A DNA stretch of 64,000 nucleotides from Streptomyces sp. NBC_01016 (GCF_026341035.1 NZ_JAPEOQ010000001.1:2666001-2730000); one strand, 5' to 3'. Positions 41,027 through 50,714 are shown, counted from the stretch's first letter. Program-made: numbers and translations. Notes: generated by a model from the sequence alone, not told the origin.

Positions 41027-42706
41027 GTGCCGCAGGTGCTCGACGTGATCGCGGTGCGCGCCTGGTGCTCACTCGCCTTGGAGGCGCTGGGCCGTGACCG
41101 CGCGGAGATAGACGCGATCAACGTCTATCCGGTCGCCGACGGGGACACCGGCACCAATCTCTATCTGACCCTCGAGTCCGCGCATCAGGCGGTCGAGGCG
41201 GTCTTCGCCGGGCTCGAGGCGGGGCCCGAGCCGGCCGCCCCCGCGCTCCCCGAAGTGATGCGCGCCATGGCGCACGGCGCCCTCATCGGTGCCCGGGGCA
41301 ACTCCGGGACGATCCTCGCGCAGCTGCTCCGGGGCATGGCGCAGGTCCTCGCCGTGGGTGGAGACGGTGAGGGAGATCACGCGGCGGGAGCCGACGCCGA
41401 CGCCCTGCGGCTGGCGCTGGGCCGGGCCGCCGAGTCCGCGCGCGAGGCGGTCGCCCACCCCGTGGAGGGCACGGTCCTGACCGTGGCGACGGCAGCCGCG
41501 GCGGCCGCCTCCGGGGTTGACGGGGACTGCCGGGACGTCGTCCGTGCCGCCTACGAAGGCGCGTGCGTGGCGCTCGACGCGACGCCGGGGCAGCTCGCAG
41601 CCCTCGGTAGCGCCGGGGTCGTGGACGCCGGTGGGCGGGGGCTCGTGGCCGTCCTGGGGGCGCTGAGCGAGGCGGTCTCGGGGGAGGCGGCGCCGGTGCG
41701 CCGGGGCGGAGCGGGCGGCCACGCGCGCGTGGATGCCGTTCCCGACGGTGTGCTGCTCGAATGCCCCGAGGACGAGGGCGCCGCGGGACCCGCCTTCGAG
41801 GTCATCTACCTGCTCGAAGCGGACGACGGGGCGGTGGCCCGGCTGCGGACGCGGCTGGACGCCCTCGGGGACTCGCTGGTCGTCGTCGGCGGGGACGGCC
41901 TGTGGAACGTCCACGTACATGTGGACGACGCGGGCGCGGCCGTGGAGGCGGGCGTCGAGGCCGGGCGCCCGTACCGCATCCGCATCACGCACTTCGGGCT
42001 CGGCGATGTGCACGCGACGCACGCCTCGGCGCCGCGGGAGCGCGCGCAGCGGGCCGTGGTGGCCGTTGTGCCGGGCGACGGGCTCGCCGGGCTGTACCGG
42101 GAGGCGGGCGCCACGACCGTGCCCGACCGGCCCGGTGAGCCGCCCGCGAGCGGGGAGCTCGTCGGCGCGATACGGCGGGCCCACGCGCGCGAGGTGGTGC
42201 TGTTGCCGAACGACGCCGAGCTGCGGCACACCGCCGCGGCGGCGGCCGAGCAGGCCCGCTCCGAGGGCATCCGGATCGCGCTCATCCCGACCCGCTCGGC
42301 GGTCCAGGGCATCGCCGCGATCGCCGTCCACGAGCCCGACCGGCGCTTCGACGAGGACGTCGTGGCGATGACCTCGGCCGCGGGGGCGACCCGGTACGGC
42401 GAACTGGCCGTCGCCGAGCGGCAGTCGTGGACCATGGCGGGCATCTGCCAGGCCGGGGACGTCCTCGGCCTGATCGACGGAGACGTGGCGGTCATCGGCG
42501 GCGAGGTCCCCGTGACGGCCCGCACGGTCCTCGACCGGATGCTGGCGGCGGGCGGCGAACTCGTCACGCTCGTCCTCGGCGAGGAGGTCTCCGACGAGGT
42601 CGCGGCCGGGCTCGAACAGCATGTGCGCGAGTCCTACCTGGCCGTGGACACGGTCGTGTACCGCGGTGGGCGGCAGTCGGCGCTGATGCTGATCGGCGTC
42701 GAGTAG
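41027..42706 (+). CDS. DAK2-domain protein (FakA-like kinase)
   Basis: 559 residues from a GTG with GAGGAG six bases before it. The N-terminal DAK2/DhaL-like domain (about 1-190) has the metal-binding loop NVYPVADGDTGTNLYLT and ARGNSGTILAQLLRG. The remainder is the DAK1-like C-terminal domain family (EVIYLLEADDG, HVHVDDAGAAVEAG, VAVVPGDGLAGLYRE). This arrangement matches FakA, the ATP-binding subunit of fatty acid kinase, which works with a DegV-type FakB. Dihydroxyacetone kinase is less likely as the architecture differs. It is the last syntenic gene before the accessory cluster. Confidence 0.88.
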   Translation: MPQVLDVIAVRAWCSLALEALGRDRAEIDAINVYPVADGDTGTNLYLTLESAHQAVEAVFAGLEAGPEPAAPALPEVMRAMAHGALIGARGNSGTILAQLLRGMAQVLAVGGDGEGDHAAGADADALRLALGRAAESAREAVAHPVEGTVLTVATAAAAAASGVDGDCRDVVRAAYEGACVALDATPGQLAALGSAGVVDAGGRGLVAVLGALSEAVSGEAAPVRRGGAGGHARVDAVPDGVLLECPEDEGAAGPAFEVIYLLEADDGAVARLRTRLDALGDSLVVVGGDGLWNVHVHVDDAGAAVEAGVEAGRPYRIRITHFGLGDVHATHASAPRERAQRAVVAVVPGDGLAGLYREAGATTVPDRPGEPPASGELVGAIRRAHAREVVLLPNDAELRHTAAAAAEQARSEGIRIALIPTRSAVQGIAAIAVHEPDRRFDEDVVAMTSAAGATRYGELAVAERQSWTMAGICQAGDVLGLIDGDVAVIGGEVPVTARTVLDRMLAAGGELVTLVLGEEVSDEVAAGLEQHVRESYLAVDTVVYRGGRQSALMLIGVE

Positions 42707-42743
42707 GTCGGTAAGTGCACTTGGCCCGGCCGGGGTCCGGACG

Positions 42744-43553
42744 CTAGCGGATGCCCTTGCGGCGCAGGGTTCCCGCCAGTTCGTCCGCGTGCCGGCGCAG
42801 CGCTTCGGTGACGCGGGCGAGTTCCCTGTCGGATGCACGGGACAGCGGCATCGAGCAGCTGATCGCGTCGGTCGCCGGGATGCGGTAGCCGACGCAGGCC
42901 GCCACGCAGCACAGCCCCGCGGTGTTCTGCTCCCGCTCGATCGACCAGCCGCGCATCCGGCCCGCCTCCAGCTCGTCGTGGAGCGCCGCGCGGGTGGCCA
43001 CCGTGTGCTCGGTCAACTGCCGCAGCCCGTCCTCCGGGAGGATCGCGTCGACCTCGGCCGAGGTCCGCTCGGCGAGCAGGGCCTTGCCCAACGAGGTGGC
43101 GTGTGCGGGCAGTTGGCGGCCCACGCGGGACACGAGGCGCTTGGGCTCCGTGACCTCGCGGCTGGCCAGATAGATGACGTTCGGGGCGTCGAGGCGCGCG
43201 TAGTGCACGGTGTAGCCGGTCTCGGCCCGCAGGCTCTCGAGCTGCTGGACGGCGAAGGGCAGCGCCGGGTCGCGGTCTAGGTAGGCGGTGCCCGCGAGCA
43301 GCGCGCGCGGTCCGATGCCGTACGTCTGCTCGCCGTCGGAGGTCTCGATCCACTTCAGCGTCGTCAGCGTGCGCAGCAGGGCGTACAGGCTGGAGCGGGG
43401 GTAGCCGGTCCGCTCCTGGAGTCCGCTCAGGCTGAGGCCGTCCGCGGACTCGGCGAGCGTCTCCATGATCCGTGCGGTGCGCTCGGCGGACTTGACCAGG
43501 CCGCGGCCCGACTCGGTGTCCGCAGCGCCCAACGAGGCGTTCTTCGCTGCCAC
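42744..43553 (-). CDS. IclR family regulator of the sugar-acid cluster
   Basis: 269 residues from GTG with AGGGGG upstream. Winged HTH at about residues 21-85 (VKSAERTARIMETLAES, LQERTGYPRSSLYALLRTL). Effector domain from about 105 (VQQLESLRAETGYTVHYARL, RQLPAHATSLGKALLAER, CCVAACVGYRIPATDAISCSMPLSR). Divergent from glucarate dehydratase; most likely the local regulator responding to a sugar acid or a keto intermediate. Confidence 0.9.
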   Translation of the reverse strand: MAAKNASLGAADTESGRGLVKSAERTARIMETLAESADGLSLSGLQERTGYPRSSLYALLRTLTTLKWIETSDGEQTYGIGPRALLAGTAYLDRDPALPFAVQQLESLRAETGYTVHYARLDAPNVIYLASREVTEPKRLVSRVGRQLPAHATSLGKALLAERTSAEVDAILPEDGLRQLTEHTVATRAALHDELEAGRMRGWSIEREQNTAGLCCVAACVGYRIPATDAISCSMPLSRASDRELARVTEALRRHADELAGTLRRKGIR

Positions 43554-43641
43554 TTCTACCCCCTGAACGTCCGGCACATCGTAGGCGACGGGGCGGCGGA
43601 GGCCGTCGGCCCGGACCCCCGAAATCACATACGCAAGCCTT

Positions 43642-43657
43642 GTCTACGTACGTAGAC
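43642..43657. promoter_or_regulatory. 16-bp perfect palindrome, operator A of the glucarate cluster
   Basis: GTCTACGTACGTAGAC, perfect, 18 bp before the glucarate dehydratase ATG and about 90 bp from the iclR start. Similar sites occur at 52453 (13 of 16 match) and 52587 (11 of 16). See findings. Confidence 0.75.
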
Positions 43658-43675
43658 GCGTGTCAGGATCCGGTC

Positions 43676-44956
43676 ATGTCTGACACTGAGAAGCACCGGA
43701 TCTCCGAGGTGCGCGTGACGCCGGTGGCGTTCCGGGACCTTCCGCTGCTCAATTCCGTAGGTGTGCACGAGCCCTTCGCGCTGCGCTCGGTCGTCGAGGT
43801 CGTGACCGACAGCGGTCTGTGCGGGCTCGGTGAGTCCTACGGGGACCTGCCGCATCTGGGCCGCCTTGAGCGGGCCGGGCAGCACCTGGTCGGCACTGAC
43901 ATCTTCGACCTGAACGGTGTCTGGCGTGCGGTCAATGAGTCGCTGGCCGCCGACAGCGGCGTGGGCGGGCACGGGATGAGCGGGATGGTGACCGACAGCT
44001 CCCTCGCCGACCGGGTCGTCTCGCCCTTCGAGGTCGCCGCGCTCGACCTTCAGGGCAAGGTCGTCGGCCGCCCGGTGAGCGACCTGCTCGGCGGCGCCGT
44101 GCGCGACCGCGTCGCCTACAGCGCGTACCTCTTCTACAAGTGGGCCGGCCACCCCGGGCAGGACGACGACGAGTGGGGCGCCGCCCTTGACCCGGAGGGT
44201 CTGGTCCGGCAGGCGCGGCGCATCATCGACGCGTACGGGTTCGGCGCGATCAAGCTGAAGGGCGGCGTCTTCGCGCCCGAGGAGGAGATCGAGGCGGTCC
44301 GTGCGCTGCGCGCGGCCTTCCCCGAGCTGCCGCTCCGGCTCGACCCCAACGGGGCCTGGAACGTGGCCATTTCGGTCAAGGTCGGGCAGGAGCTCGACGG
44401 TGTCGTCGAGTACCTGGAGGACCCGACGCCCGGCATCGAGGGCATGGCCCGCGTCGCGCGCGAGGTGTCGATGCCGCTCGCCACCAACATGTGCGTCGTC
44501 GCCTTCAAGCACCTGCCGCCGGCCGTGCGCCAGGACGCCGTCCAAGTGGTGCTGTCCGACCACCACTTCTGGGGCGGGCTCCGGCGGTCCCAGCGGCTCG
44601 GCGCGATCTGCGAGACGTTCGGCATGGGCCTGTCCATGCACTCCAACTCGCATCTGGGCATCAGCCTCGCGGCCATGACCCACCTCGCCTCCGCCACCCC
44701 GAACCTCGACTACGCCTGCGACACGCACTGGCCGTGGAAGGACCCCGCCGAGGACGTCGTCGTGCCCGGGGCGCTCACGTTCAAGGACGGCGCCGTCGCC
44801 GTGCCCACCACCCCGGGACTCGGCGTAGAGCTCGACCGCGACGCGCTCGCCCGGCTGCACGAGCAGTACCTCGACTGCGGCATCCGCGAGCGCGACGACA
44901 CCTCCTACATGCGCCGCTTCCAGCCGGAGTTCGACCCGACGGTGCCGCGGTGGTGA
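43676..44956 (+). CDS. gudD: Glucarate dehydratase (enolase superfamily)
   Basis: 426 residues. MR/GlucD group of the enolase superfamily: KxK acid/base motif in FGAIKLKGGVF (about residues 191-201); metal ligands in LRLDPNGAWNV (Asp, about 221-231) and EYLEDPTPGIEG (Glu); LSDHHFWGG (Asp) and SMHSNSHLGIS (His-Asp dyad partner, about 321-331). It dehydrates D-glucarate (and L-idarate) to 5-dehydro-4-deoxyglucarate. YSAYLFYKWAGHPG and TPNLDYACDTHWPW are typical of actinobacterial members. Its stop overlaps the next gene (GTGA). Substrate range may include galactarate-derived acids. Confidence 0.9.
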   Translation: MSDTEKHRISEVRVTPVAFRDLPLLNSVGVHEPFALRSVVEVVTDSGLCGLGESYGDLPHLGRLERAGQHLVGTDIFDLNGVWRAVNESLAADSGVGGHGMSGMVTDSSLADRVVSPFEVAALDLQGKVVGRPVSDLLGGAVRDRVAYSAYLFYKWAGHPGQDDDEWGAALDPEGLVRQARRIIDAYGFGAIKLKGGVFAPEEEIEAVRALRAAFPELPLRLDPNGAWNVAISVKVGQELDGVVEYLEDPTPGIEGMARVAREVSMPLATNMCVVAFKHLPPAVRQDAVQVVLSDHHFWGGLRRSQRLGAICETFGMGLSMHSNSHLGISLAAMTHLASATPNLDYACDTHWPWKDPAEDVVVPGALTFKDGAVAVPTTPGLGVELDRDALARLHEQYLDCGIRERDDTSYMRRFQPEFDPTVPRW

Positions 44957-45951
44957 GCGGGGGAGCGGTGCGGCCGCTGGAGGTCCTGGTCACCGAACCG
45001 GTCATGGGGCGGTTCAGGGACGTACTCACCGAAGGCGGCGCGCACCGCTGGACCTTCGCGTACGGGGACGATCCCGGGGCCCGGACCGCCGCCGCGGCCA
45101 CCGCCGACGTACTCGTGTGCTCCGCCGCCGACCGCGAACTGCTGGCCGGGATGGAGCGGCTGCGGCTGCTGCACGTCACCGGGGCCGGCTACGACAAGAT
45201 CCCGCTGGACGCGCTGCGGCCCGGGGTGCGGGTGGCGAACACCTTCCACCACGGCCGCTCCATCGCCGAGCACGTGGTGATGGTGTCGATGATGCTGCTG
45301 CGCGACGTCGCGCGCGGCGAGCGGGACATGCGGGCCGGCGTCTGGCGCAACGCGGTCGTCGACCCGTCCTACGCCTTCGGAGGCGTCCTCGCCGGGCGCA
45401 CCCTTGGCGTCCTCGGCATGGGCGAGATCGGCGGCGAAGTCGCCCGGCTGGCGGGCGCGTTGGGCATGCGGGTACGCACCGTGCGCCGCGACCCGGGCGC
45501 GCCGCCGCCCGCCGGGGTGGACCTGGAGTGGGTGGGCGGGCAGGACCGGCTGCACGAGATGCTCGGCGCCTGCGACGTGGTCGTGGTGACGGTGCCGCTG
45601 AGCGACGAGACGCGCGGGCTCGTGGACGCCGCCGCGCTCGCCGCGATGAAACCGTCCGCCGTGCTCGTGAACGTGGCCCGGGGCGCGGTGGTCGACGAGA
45701 AGGCGCTGCACACCGCGCTGAGCGACGGCACCATCGCGGGGGCAGGCCTCGACGTCTGGTGGCGCAACCCGCGCGAGCCCGCGGCGCCGCCGCCCTCGCA
45801 CCTGGACTTCACCGGGTTCGACAACGTGGTGCTCACGCCGCACCAGTCGGGCCACACCGAGGAGACCTTCCGCGGCCGGGCCGAGGACATCAGGGCGAAC
45901 GTCGAGGCGCTCGCGGAGGGACGGCCGCTGCGCAACCTGGTGCGGAGCTGA
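44953..45951 (+). CDS. D-2-hydroxyacid dehydrogenase (first of two)
   Basis: 332 residues. NAD-binding GxGxxG in GVLGMGEIGGEVARLAG (about residues 151-167); catalytic Arg in VNVARGAVVDEKAL (about 237-250), Glu in the AGAGLDVW region, and His in LTPHQSGHTEE (about 295-305). Reduces or oxidises small 2-keto/2-hydroxy acids such as glyoxylate, hydroxypyruvate or sugar-derived acids. The four-base overlap with gudD points to a role with sugar acids. A second family member lies downstream (53669). Confidence 0.88.
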   Translation: MSGGAVRPLEVLVTEPVMGRFRDVLTEGGAHRWTFAYGDDPGARTAAAATADVLVCSAADRELLAGMERLRLLHVTGAGYDKIPLDALRPGVRVANTFHHGRSIAEHVVMVSMMLLRDVARGERDMRAGVWRNAVVDPSYAFGGVLAGRTLGVLGMGEIGGEVARLAGALGMRVRTVRRDPGAPPPAGVDLEWVGGQDRLHEMLGACDVVVVTVPLSDETRGLVDAAALAAMKPSAVLVNVARGAVVDEKALHTALSDGTIAGAGLDVWWRNPREPAAPPPSHLDFTGFDNVVLTPHQSGHTEETFRGRAEDIRANVEALAEGRPLRNLVRS

Positions 45952-46004
45952 CGGTCGCGGTGGGGTGCGGAGCCGACGGTCGCGCTGGGGTGGGAGCTGA
46001 CGTT

Positions 46005-46076
46005 CGCACCGAAGCTCACACCAGCTGCTCGCCGATCAGCCGCACCGAACGTCACACCAGCTGCTCGCCGATCAGC
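46005..46076. repeat. 36-bp tandem duplication at the permease stop codon
   Basis: Units 46005-46040 and 46041-46076 match except for a GC/CG swap. They encode, on the minus strand, the end of the permease (LIGEQLV) and its stop. Degenerate 25-bp repeats (GAGC[T/C]GACGGTCGCG...) continue to the left. Slippage region. Confidence 0.8.
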
Positions 46077-46768
46077 AGCACCGCCCCCAGCGCCGACACC
46101 CCGATCGCGGCCCAGCGCAGCCGGCGGGCGTCCATGAAGCGGTTCACGTAACGCGAGAGCGCGTAGCCGATGACCGGCGCGGGGGCGAGCACGGCAGAGG
46201 TCAGGAGCGTGTGCGCCCCGATGGCGCCCGTGGACGCGAGCGTCGCGACGGAGAGCACCGAGCCGATGAGGAAGAACCCGCTCATGGTGCCGCGCAGCAC
46301 GGGGGCGTCCTTGCCCTGCCAGACCAGGGCCATCGGCGGACCGCCGATCGAGGTCGCGGTGCCGAGGAGCCCCGACGCGGACCCGGCGAGGACCAGGACA
46401 GGACGGTGCGGCTGCGGGGCCCAGCCGAAGCAGGTCAGGACGACGCCCAGGAGCACCACGCCGGACAGCATCAGGGCGAGGCCCTGCGGCGGGAGCGCGG
46501 CCACGAGCAGCGCTCCCGCGACGGTGCCGGGCACCCGGCCGACCAGCGCCCAGCCGGTGCCCCGCAGATCGATGTGCTGCCGCTCCGCCACCGTCACGAG
46601 GAGGGTGAGCACGCCCGCCTGAATGATCAGCGTTCCCGGTACGAGGGACGGGTCGACGACGGCGACCACCGGCGCGGCGAGCATCCCCATGCCGAAGCCG
46701 ATGGACGCCTGGAGACAGGAGGCGATCACCACCGCGACCGCGACGACCAGATAGCCGGTGAGCGTCAC
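46052..46768 (-). CDS. TauE/SafE family sulfite/organic anion permease
   Basis: 238 residues, eight hydrophobic helices (YLVVAVAVVIASCLQASIGFG at the start; VLVLAGSASGLLGTATSIGGPP is the second-half family motif). TauE/SafE carriers move small organic acids or sulfonates by secondary transport. Start GTG overlaps the ABC ATPase stop (GTGA), so this gene is the last of the dpp operon. Substrate is probably an acid of the pathway; inference from location. Confidence 0.85.
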   Translation of the reverse strand: MTLTGYLVVAVAVVIASCLQASIGFGMGMLAAPVVAVVDPSLVPGTLIIQAGVLTLLVTVAERQHIDLRGTGWALVGRVPGTVAGALLVAALPPQGLALMLSGVVLLGVVLTCFGWAPQPHRPVLVLAGSASGLLGTATSIGGPPMALVWQGKDAPVLRGTMSGFFLIGSVLSVATLASTGAIGAHTLLTSAVLAPAPVIGYALSRYVNRFMDARRLRWAAIGVSALGAVLLIGEQLV

Positions 46769-47781
46769 AGACCGTCGCCACCCGCGGCCACCAGGCCGGA
46801 GGTGTCCTCCAGCGGATGGAAGCAGGCCGCCGTGTGCCCCGGGTCCCGGGCGTCGACGGCCGGGTCGGGCGCGGCCGAGGCGCACGCGTCGGTCGCCTTC
46901 CAGCAGCGGGTCCGGAAGCGGCAGCCGGACGGCGGCGAGAGCGGGGAGGGCAACTCGCCCTGGAGGACGATCTGTTCGCGGCGTGCGTCGGCGTCGAGCG
47001 ACGGCGCGGCCGACATCAGCGCCGAACTGTACGGGTGCAGGGCGCGGCCGAAGACGGACTCCGTGTCGCCCTGTTCCACGATGCCGCCCAGGTACATCAC
47101 CATCACGCGGTCCGCGACGTGCCGGACCACCGACAGGTCGTGGGAGATGAAGAGATAGCTGACGCCGAGCTGGCGTTGCAGGTCGTTGAGGAGGTTGAGC
47201 ACCTGGGCCTGCACGGACAGGTCGAGCGCGGAGACCGGCTCGTCGCAGATGATCACGTCGGGGGAGAGGGCGAGCGCGCGGGCGATGCCGATGCGCTGAC
47301 GCTGGCCGCCGGAGAACTCCTGCGGATAGCGGTGCTCGTCGCCCTTGCGCAGCCCGACGAGGTCGAGCAACTCCCGTACGCGGGCTGCACGTTCACCGGC
47401 CGTGCGGTGCAGGGACTTGTGGGTGCGCCATGGTTCACCGATGATCTCGCCGGCCGTCATCCGGGCGTTGAGCGAGGCGAACGGGTCCTGGAAGACCATC
47501 TGCACCCGGCGCCGCCACGCCAGCAGCTCCGCCCCCTTGAGTGCGAACGGGTCCACGCCGCCGAAGCGGACGCTGCCGCCGTCGGGCCGCTCCAGCATGA
47601 GCAGCGTCCGGGCGAGCGTGGACTTGCCGCAGCCCGACTCCCCGACGAGGCCGAGGGTCTCGCCGCGCCGCAGATCGAAGGAGATGCCGTTCAGGGCGCG
47701 CAGGCGGCGCCCCTTGCCGGCGCCCTGGACCTGGAACGTCTTGGTGAGCTCGCGTACTTGGAGAAGCGGGTTGTCGCTCAT
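46765..47781 (-). CDS. Oligopeptide-type ABC transporter ATPase (DppF/OppF)
   Basis: 338 residues. Walker A GESGCGKSTLA (about 52-62), signature FSGGQRQRIGIARAL, Walker B DVIICDEPVSALD, and the Opp/Dpp C-terminal Cys-containing extension (GCRFRTRCWKATDACA). Second ATPase of the transporter; overlaps the previous gene by 4 bp. Confidence 0.93.
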   Translation of the reverse strand: MSDNPLLQVRELTKTFQVQGAGKGRRLRALNGISFDLRRGETLGLVGESGCGKSTLARTLLMLERPDGGSVRFGGVDPFALKGAELLAWRRRVQMVFQDPFASLNARMTAGEIIGEPWRTHKSLHRTAGERAARVRELLDLVGLRKGDEHRYPQEFSGGQRQRIGIARALALSPDVIICDEPVSALDLSVQAQVLNLLNDLQRQLGVSYLFISHDLSVVRHVADRVMVMYLGGIVEQGDTESVFGRALHPYSSALMSAAPSLDADARREQIVLQGELPSPLSPPSGCRFRTRCWKATDACASAAPDPAVDARDPGHTAACFHPLEDTSGLVAAGGDGL

Positions 47782-48767
47782 CGGGTCACCTCGTCGGAGA
47801 AGTGGCAGGCGGCCGTGCGGCCCGGCGCGACCTCGGCCGGTTCGGGGCGCCGCGCACGGCACAGGTCGCGCACCAGCGGGCAGCGGTCCTGGTAGACACA
47901 GCCGGACGGGATCGAGTGCAGGTCCGGCGGGGCGCCACCGATGGACCGCAGCTCCTCACCGCGCGCGGCGTGCACCGGCACCGAGTCCAACAGGCCCTTC
48001 GTGTACGGGTGTTGGGGCGCCCCGAACACCTCGCGTACGGGGCCCGACTCGACGACCGTGCCCGCGTACATCACCACGACCTCGTCGGCCTGCTCGGAGA
48101 CCAGGGCCAGGTCGTGGGTGATCAGTACGACGCTCATGTCCCGCTCTGAGCGCAGGTCCCGCAGCAGCTGCATGATCTGCGCCTGCACGGTCACGTCGAG
48201 CGCGGTCGTCGGCTCGTCGGCGAGGAGTACGGAGGGGGAGAGGGCGACCGCGATGGCGATCAGGAGGCGCTGGCGCATACCGCCGGAGAACTGGTGCGGA
48301 TAGGCGTCCACCCGGCTCTCCGGCTCCGGGATGCCGACCCGCGCCATCAGCTCGACCGCTTCCTTGCGGGCCTGCTTGCGGGACATCCCGCGGTGGATCC
48401 GGAACGGCTCGGCGAGCTGGGTGCCCACCGTGTAGACCGGGTTGAGGGCGGTGAGCGCGTCCTGGAAGACGATGGCGAGTTCAGGGCCTGCGAGCGCGCG
48501 CCGGGTCCGCTCGTCGGCCGCGACCAGATCGGTGCCGTCGAGCAGCACCCGGCCCTCGCTCACCTCGGCGGCCGGGTCGAGCAGCGACACGATGGCCTGC
48601 GCGGTCATCGACTTGCCGCAGCCGGACTCGCCGAGCAGGGCGAGCGTCCGGCCGCGCCGGGCGCTGAAGGTGACCTTGTCGACGGCCCGTACGGTGCCGT
48701 GCGGGGTGCGGATGTCGACGCTGAGGCCGTCGACTTCGAGGGCGGTACGCGTGGCGGTCGCGGTCAC
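47778..48767 (-). CDS. Oligopeptide-type ABC transporter ATPase (DppD/OppD)
   Basis: 329 residues from GTG with GGAGG upstream. Walker A GESGCGKSMTAQ (about 42-53), signature FSGGMRQRLLIAIAVAL, Walker B VLLADEPTTALDVT, C-terminal Opp/Dpp domain with CVYQDRCPLVRDLC. Overlaps dppC and dppF by 4 bp each. Confidence 0.93.
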   Translation of the reverse strand: MTATATRTALEVDGLSVDIRTPHGTVRAVDKVTFSARRGRTLALLGESGCGKSMTAQAIVSLLDPAAEVSEGRVLLDGTDLVAADERTRRALAGPELAIVFQDALTALNPVYTVGTQLAEPFRIHRGMSRKQARKEAVELMARVGIPEPESRVDAYPHQFSGGMRQRLLIAIAVALSPSVLLADEPTTALDVTVQAQIMQLLRDLRSERDMSVVLITHDLALVSEQADEVVVMYAGTVVESGPVREVFGAPQHPYTKGLLDSVPVHAARGEELRSIGGAPPDLHSIPSGCVYQDRCPLVRDLCRARRPEPAEVAPGRTAACHFSDEVTR

Positions 48768-49774
48768 GACTGGACCTCCTGGGGAGCCGGGGCGGTGCGG
48801 GCGGCGCGGCCCGCGCGGCGCCGCGCCTTGCGGGGCAGCGCGAGGCGCCAGCGCTGCGCGGGGTCGGTGGCGAGCCGCGCCCAGGAGGCGAGCACGGTCG
48901 CGGAGACCGTCGTGATGACGATGGCGAGCCCGGGGAAGAAGGTCAGCCACCACGCGCTCTGCAGATACGTCCGCCCCTGCGACACCATCAACCCCCAGCT
49001 CACATCGGGCGGTTGGATGCCGATGCCGAGGAAGCTCAGCGAGGACTCCGCGAGCATCACGTAACAGAATTCGAGCGTGGCGAGGGTCAACAGCGTCGGC
49101 AGCACGATCGGGAACACGTGCCGGCGGATGATCGCCCCGCTGGACGTGCCGAAGGTGCGCGCCGCGTCCACGAACAGGCGGCTCTGCAGCTCGGAGGATT
49201 CCGACCGGGCGGTGCGCAGATAGACCGGGAGCCGGGTGACGGTCAGCACCAGGACGAGGTTGGCGATGCTCGGCGAGAAGACGTACAGCACGACGACCGC
49301 CATGAGCAGCGAAGGGAAGCTCATGATGACGTCGGCGACGCGCATCGCGACCGTCTCCCTGCGGCCGCGGTGGTAGCCGGCCCACATGCCGATCAGCGAG
49401 CCGACGGCCAGCGCGAGCAGCACCGCGGGCACGGCCACGCTGAACGTGGTGCGGGCGGCGACGACCAGCCGGGCCAGCACACTCTGGCCGAGCGGATCGG
49501 TGCCGAGGATCCCCAGCCAGCCGTGGTCGAGGGAGAACGGCGCCTGGTTGGCGTTCGCCAGGTCCTGATCCGTGGCGGCGGAACCGAGCAGCGGCGGGCC
49601 GAGGACCGCGGTGAGCGCGATCAGGACGAGCAGCACGGCCGCCACGGTGGCGACCCGGTCGCGCAACAGCATGCGCCACAGGGGGACTTGGCTGCCGCGG
49701 GGCGCGGAGGCGCCTTTCGTAGGAACCGGGTTGTCGGACGCGGAGTCCACCGGCTTGTCGGTCGAGATACTCAC
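48764..49774 (-). CDS. Oligopeptide-type ABC permease (DppC)
   Basis: 336 residues. Six membrane helices, the N-terminal OppC_N region (RMLLRDRVATVAAVLLVLIAL), and the EAA-type loop DAARTFGTSSGAIIRRHVFPIVLPTL (about 201-226). Partner of DppB. Confidence 0.93.
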   Translation of the reverse strand: MSISTDKPVDSASDNPVPTKGASAPRGSQVPLWRMLLRDRVATVAAVLLVLIALTAVLGPPLLGSAATDQDLANANQAPFSLDHGWLGILGTDPLGQSVLARLVVAARTTFSVAVPAVLLALAVGSLIGMWAGYHRGRRETVAMRVADVIMSFPSLLMAVVVLYVFSPSIANLVLVLTVTRLPVYLRTARSESSELQSRLFVDAARTFGTSSGAIIRRHVFPIVLPTLLTLATLEFCYVMLAESSLSFLGIGIQPPDVSWGLMVSQGRTYLQSAWWLTFFPGLAIVITTVSATVLASWARLATDPAQRWRLALPRKARRRAGRAARTAPAPQEVQS

Positions 49775-49784
49775 GGCGTCCTCC

Positions 49785-50714
49785 TCAGGCCGTCGCCGTC
49801 TCGCGCACGCGCGCGTCGAGCAGCGCGTAGCAGACGTCGATGACGATGTTGAGCGCGAAGATGGTGATCGCGGTGATCAGCACCGCGGCCTGAAGCACCG
49901 CGAAGTCGCGGCCCAGGATGGAGTCGATCATCAGCTTCCCGATGCCCGGCCAGCCGAAGATCGTCTCCACCACCACGGCCCCGTTGACCAGCGAGACGGC
50001 GAGGTCGCCCGCCACGGTGAGCGCGGGCGCGGCGGCGTTGCGCAGCGCGTGATGGCTGACCACGCGGACGCTGCCGGCCCCCTTGCTGCGCGCGAGGCGC
50101 ACGTACGGGGCGGAGAGCGCGGAGATCATCGCGCCGCGCACCACCTGGGTGAGCACGCCGAGCGGCCGGATCAGGAGCGTCGCCACCGGCAGCACCCACG
50201 AGAGCATGCCGTCGGTGACGCCCGAGGTGGGCAGCACGCCGAGCGTGACGGAGAAGATCCATACGCCGGTGATCGCGAACCAGAAGTCGGGGACGCTCGC
50301 GGCGGTCATGGACAGGAACGAAGAGACGCGGTCGGCAAGGGAGTTGGGGCGGTAGGCGGCCCAGCTTCCGATGATCACCGCGCCGACGACGGCGATCAGC
50401 ATGGTCGCGAAGGCGAGCTGCAACGTGGCGGGGAAGGCCCGTAGCGCCATCGTCGCCGCGGACTCGCCGGTGCGCAGCGACTCACCGAAGTCGAGCTGGA
50501 AGACGCCGCCGAAGTAGTCGGCGATCTGCTGCCAGATCGAGTCGTCGAACCCGTTGCGGGCGGCGAAGGCGGCGCGCTGGGCCGGGGTGGCGGATTCGGG
50601 CAGGTACAAGGACGACGGATCGCCGGTGAGCCGCGCGAGGACGAAGACCCCGAGGAGCACCGCGAGCAGCGGCAGGATGCTGGTCAGCGTGCGACGGCGG
50701 AGGAACTGGAACAT
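49785..50714 (-). CDS. Oligopeptide-type ABC permease (DppB)
   Basis: 309 residues. Starts MFQFLRRRTLTSILPLLAVLLGVFVL (first helix). EAA loop YVRLARSKGAGSVRVVSHHALRN (about 205-227). The ATG was chosen over an upstream frame which reads through a dispersed repeat. 165 bp separate it from the binding-protein gene; the gap contains a repeat that can fold. Confidence 0.92.
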   Translation of the reverse strand: MFQFLRRRTLTSILPLLAVLLGVFVLARLTGDPSSLYLPESATPAQRAAFAARNGFDDSIWQQIADYFGGVFQLDFGESLRTGESAATMALRAFPATLQLAFATMLIAVVGAVIIGSWAAYRPNSLADRVSSFLSMTAASVPDFWFAITGVWIFSVTLGVLPTSGVTDGMLSWVLPVATLLIRPLGVLTQVVRGAMISALSAPYVRLARSKGAGSVRVVSHHALRNAAAPALTVAGDLAVSLVNGAVVVETIFGWPGIGKLMIDSILGRDFAVLQAAVLITAITIFALNIVIDVCYALLDARVRETATA

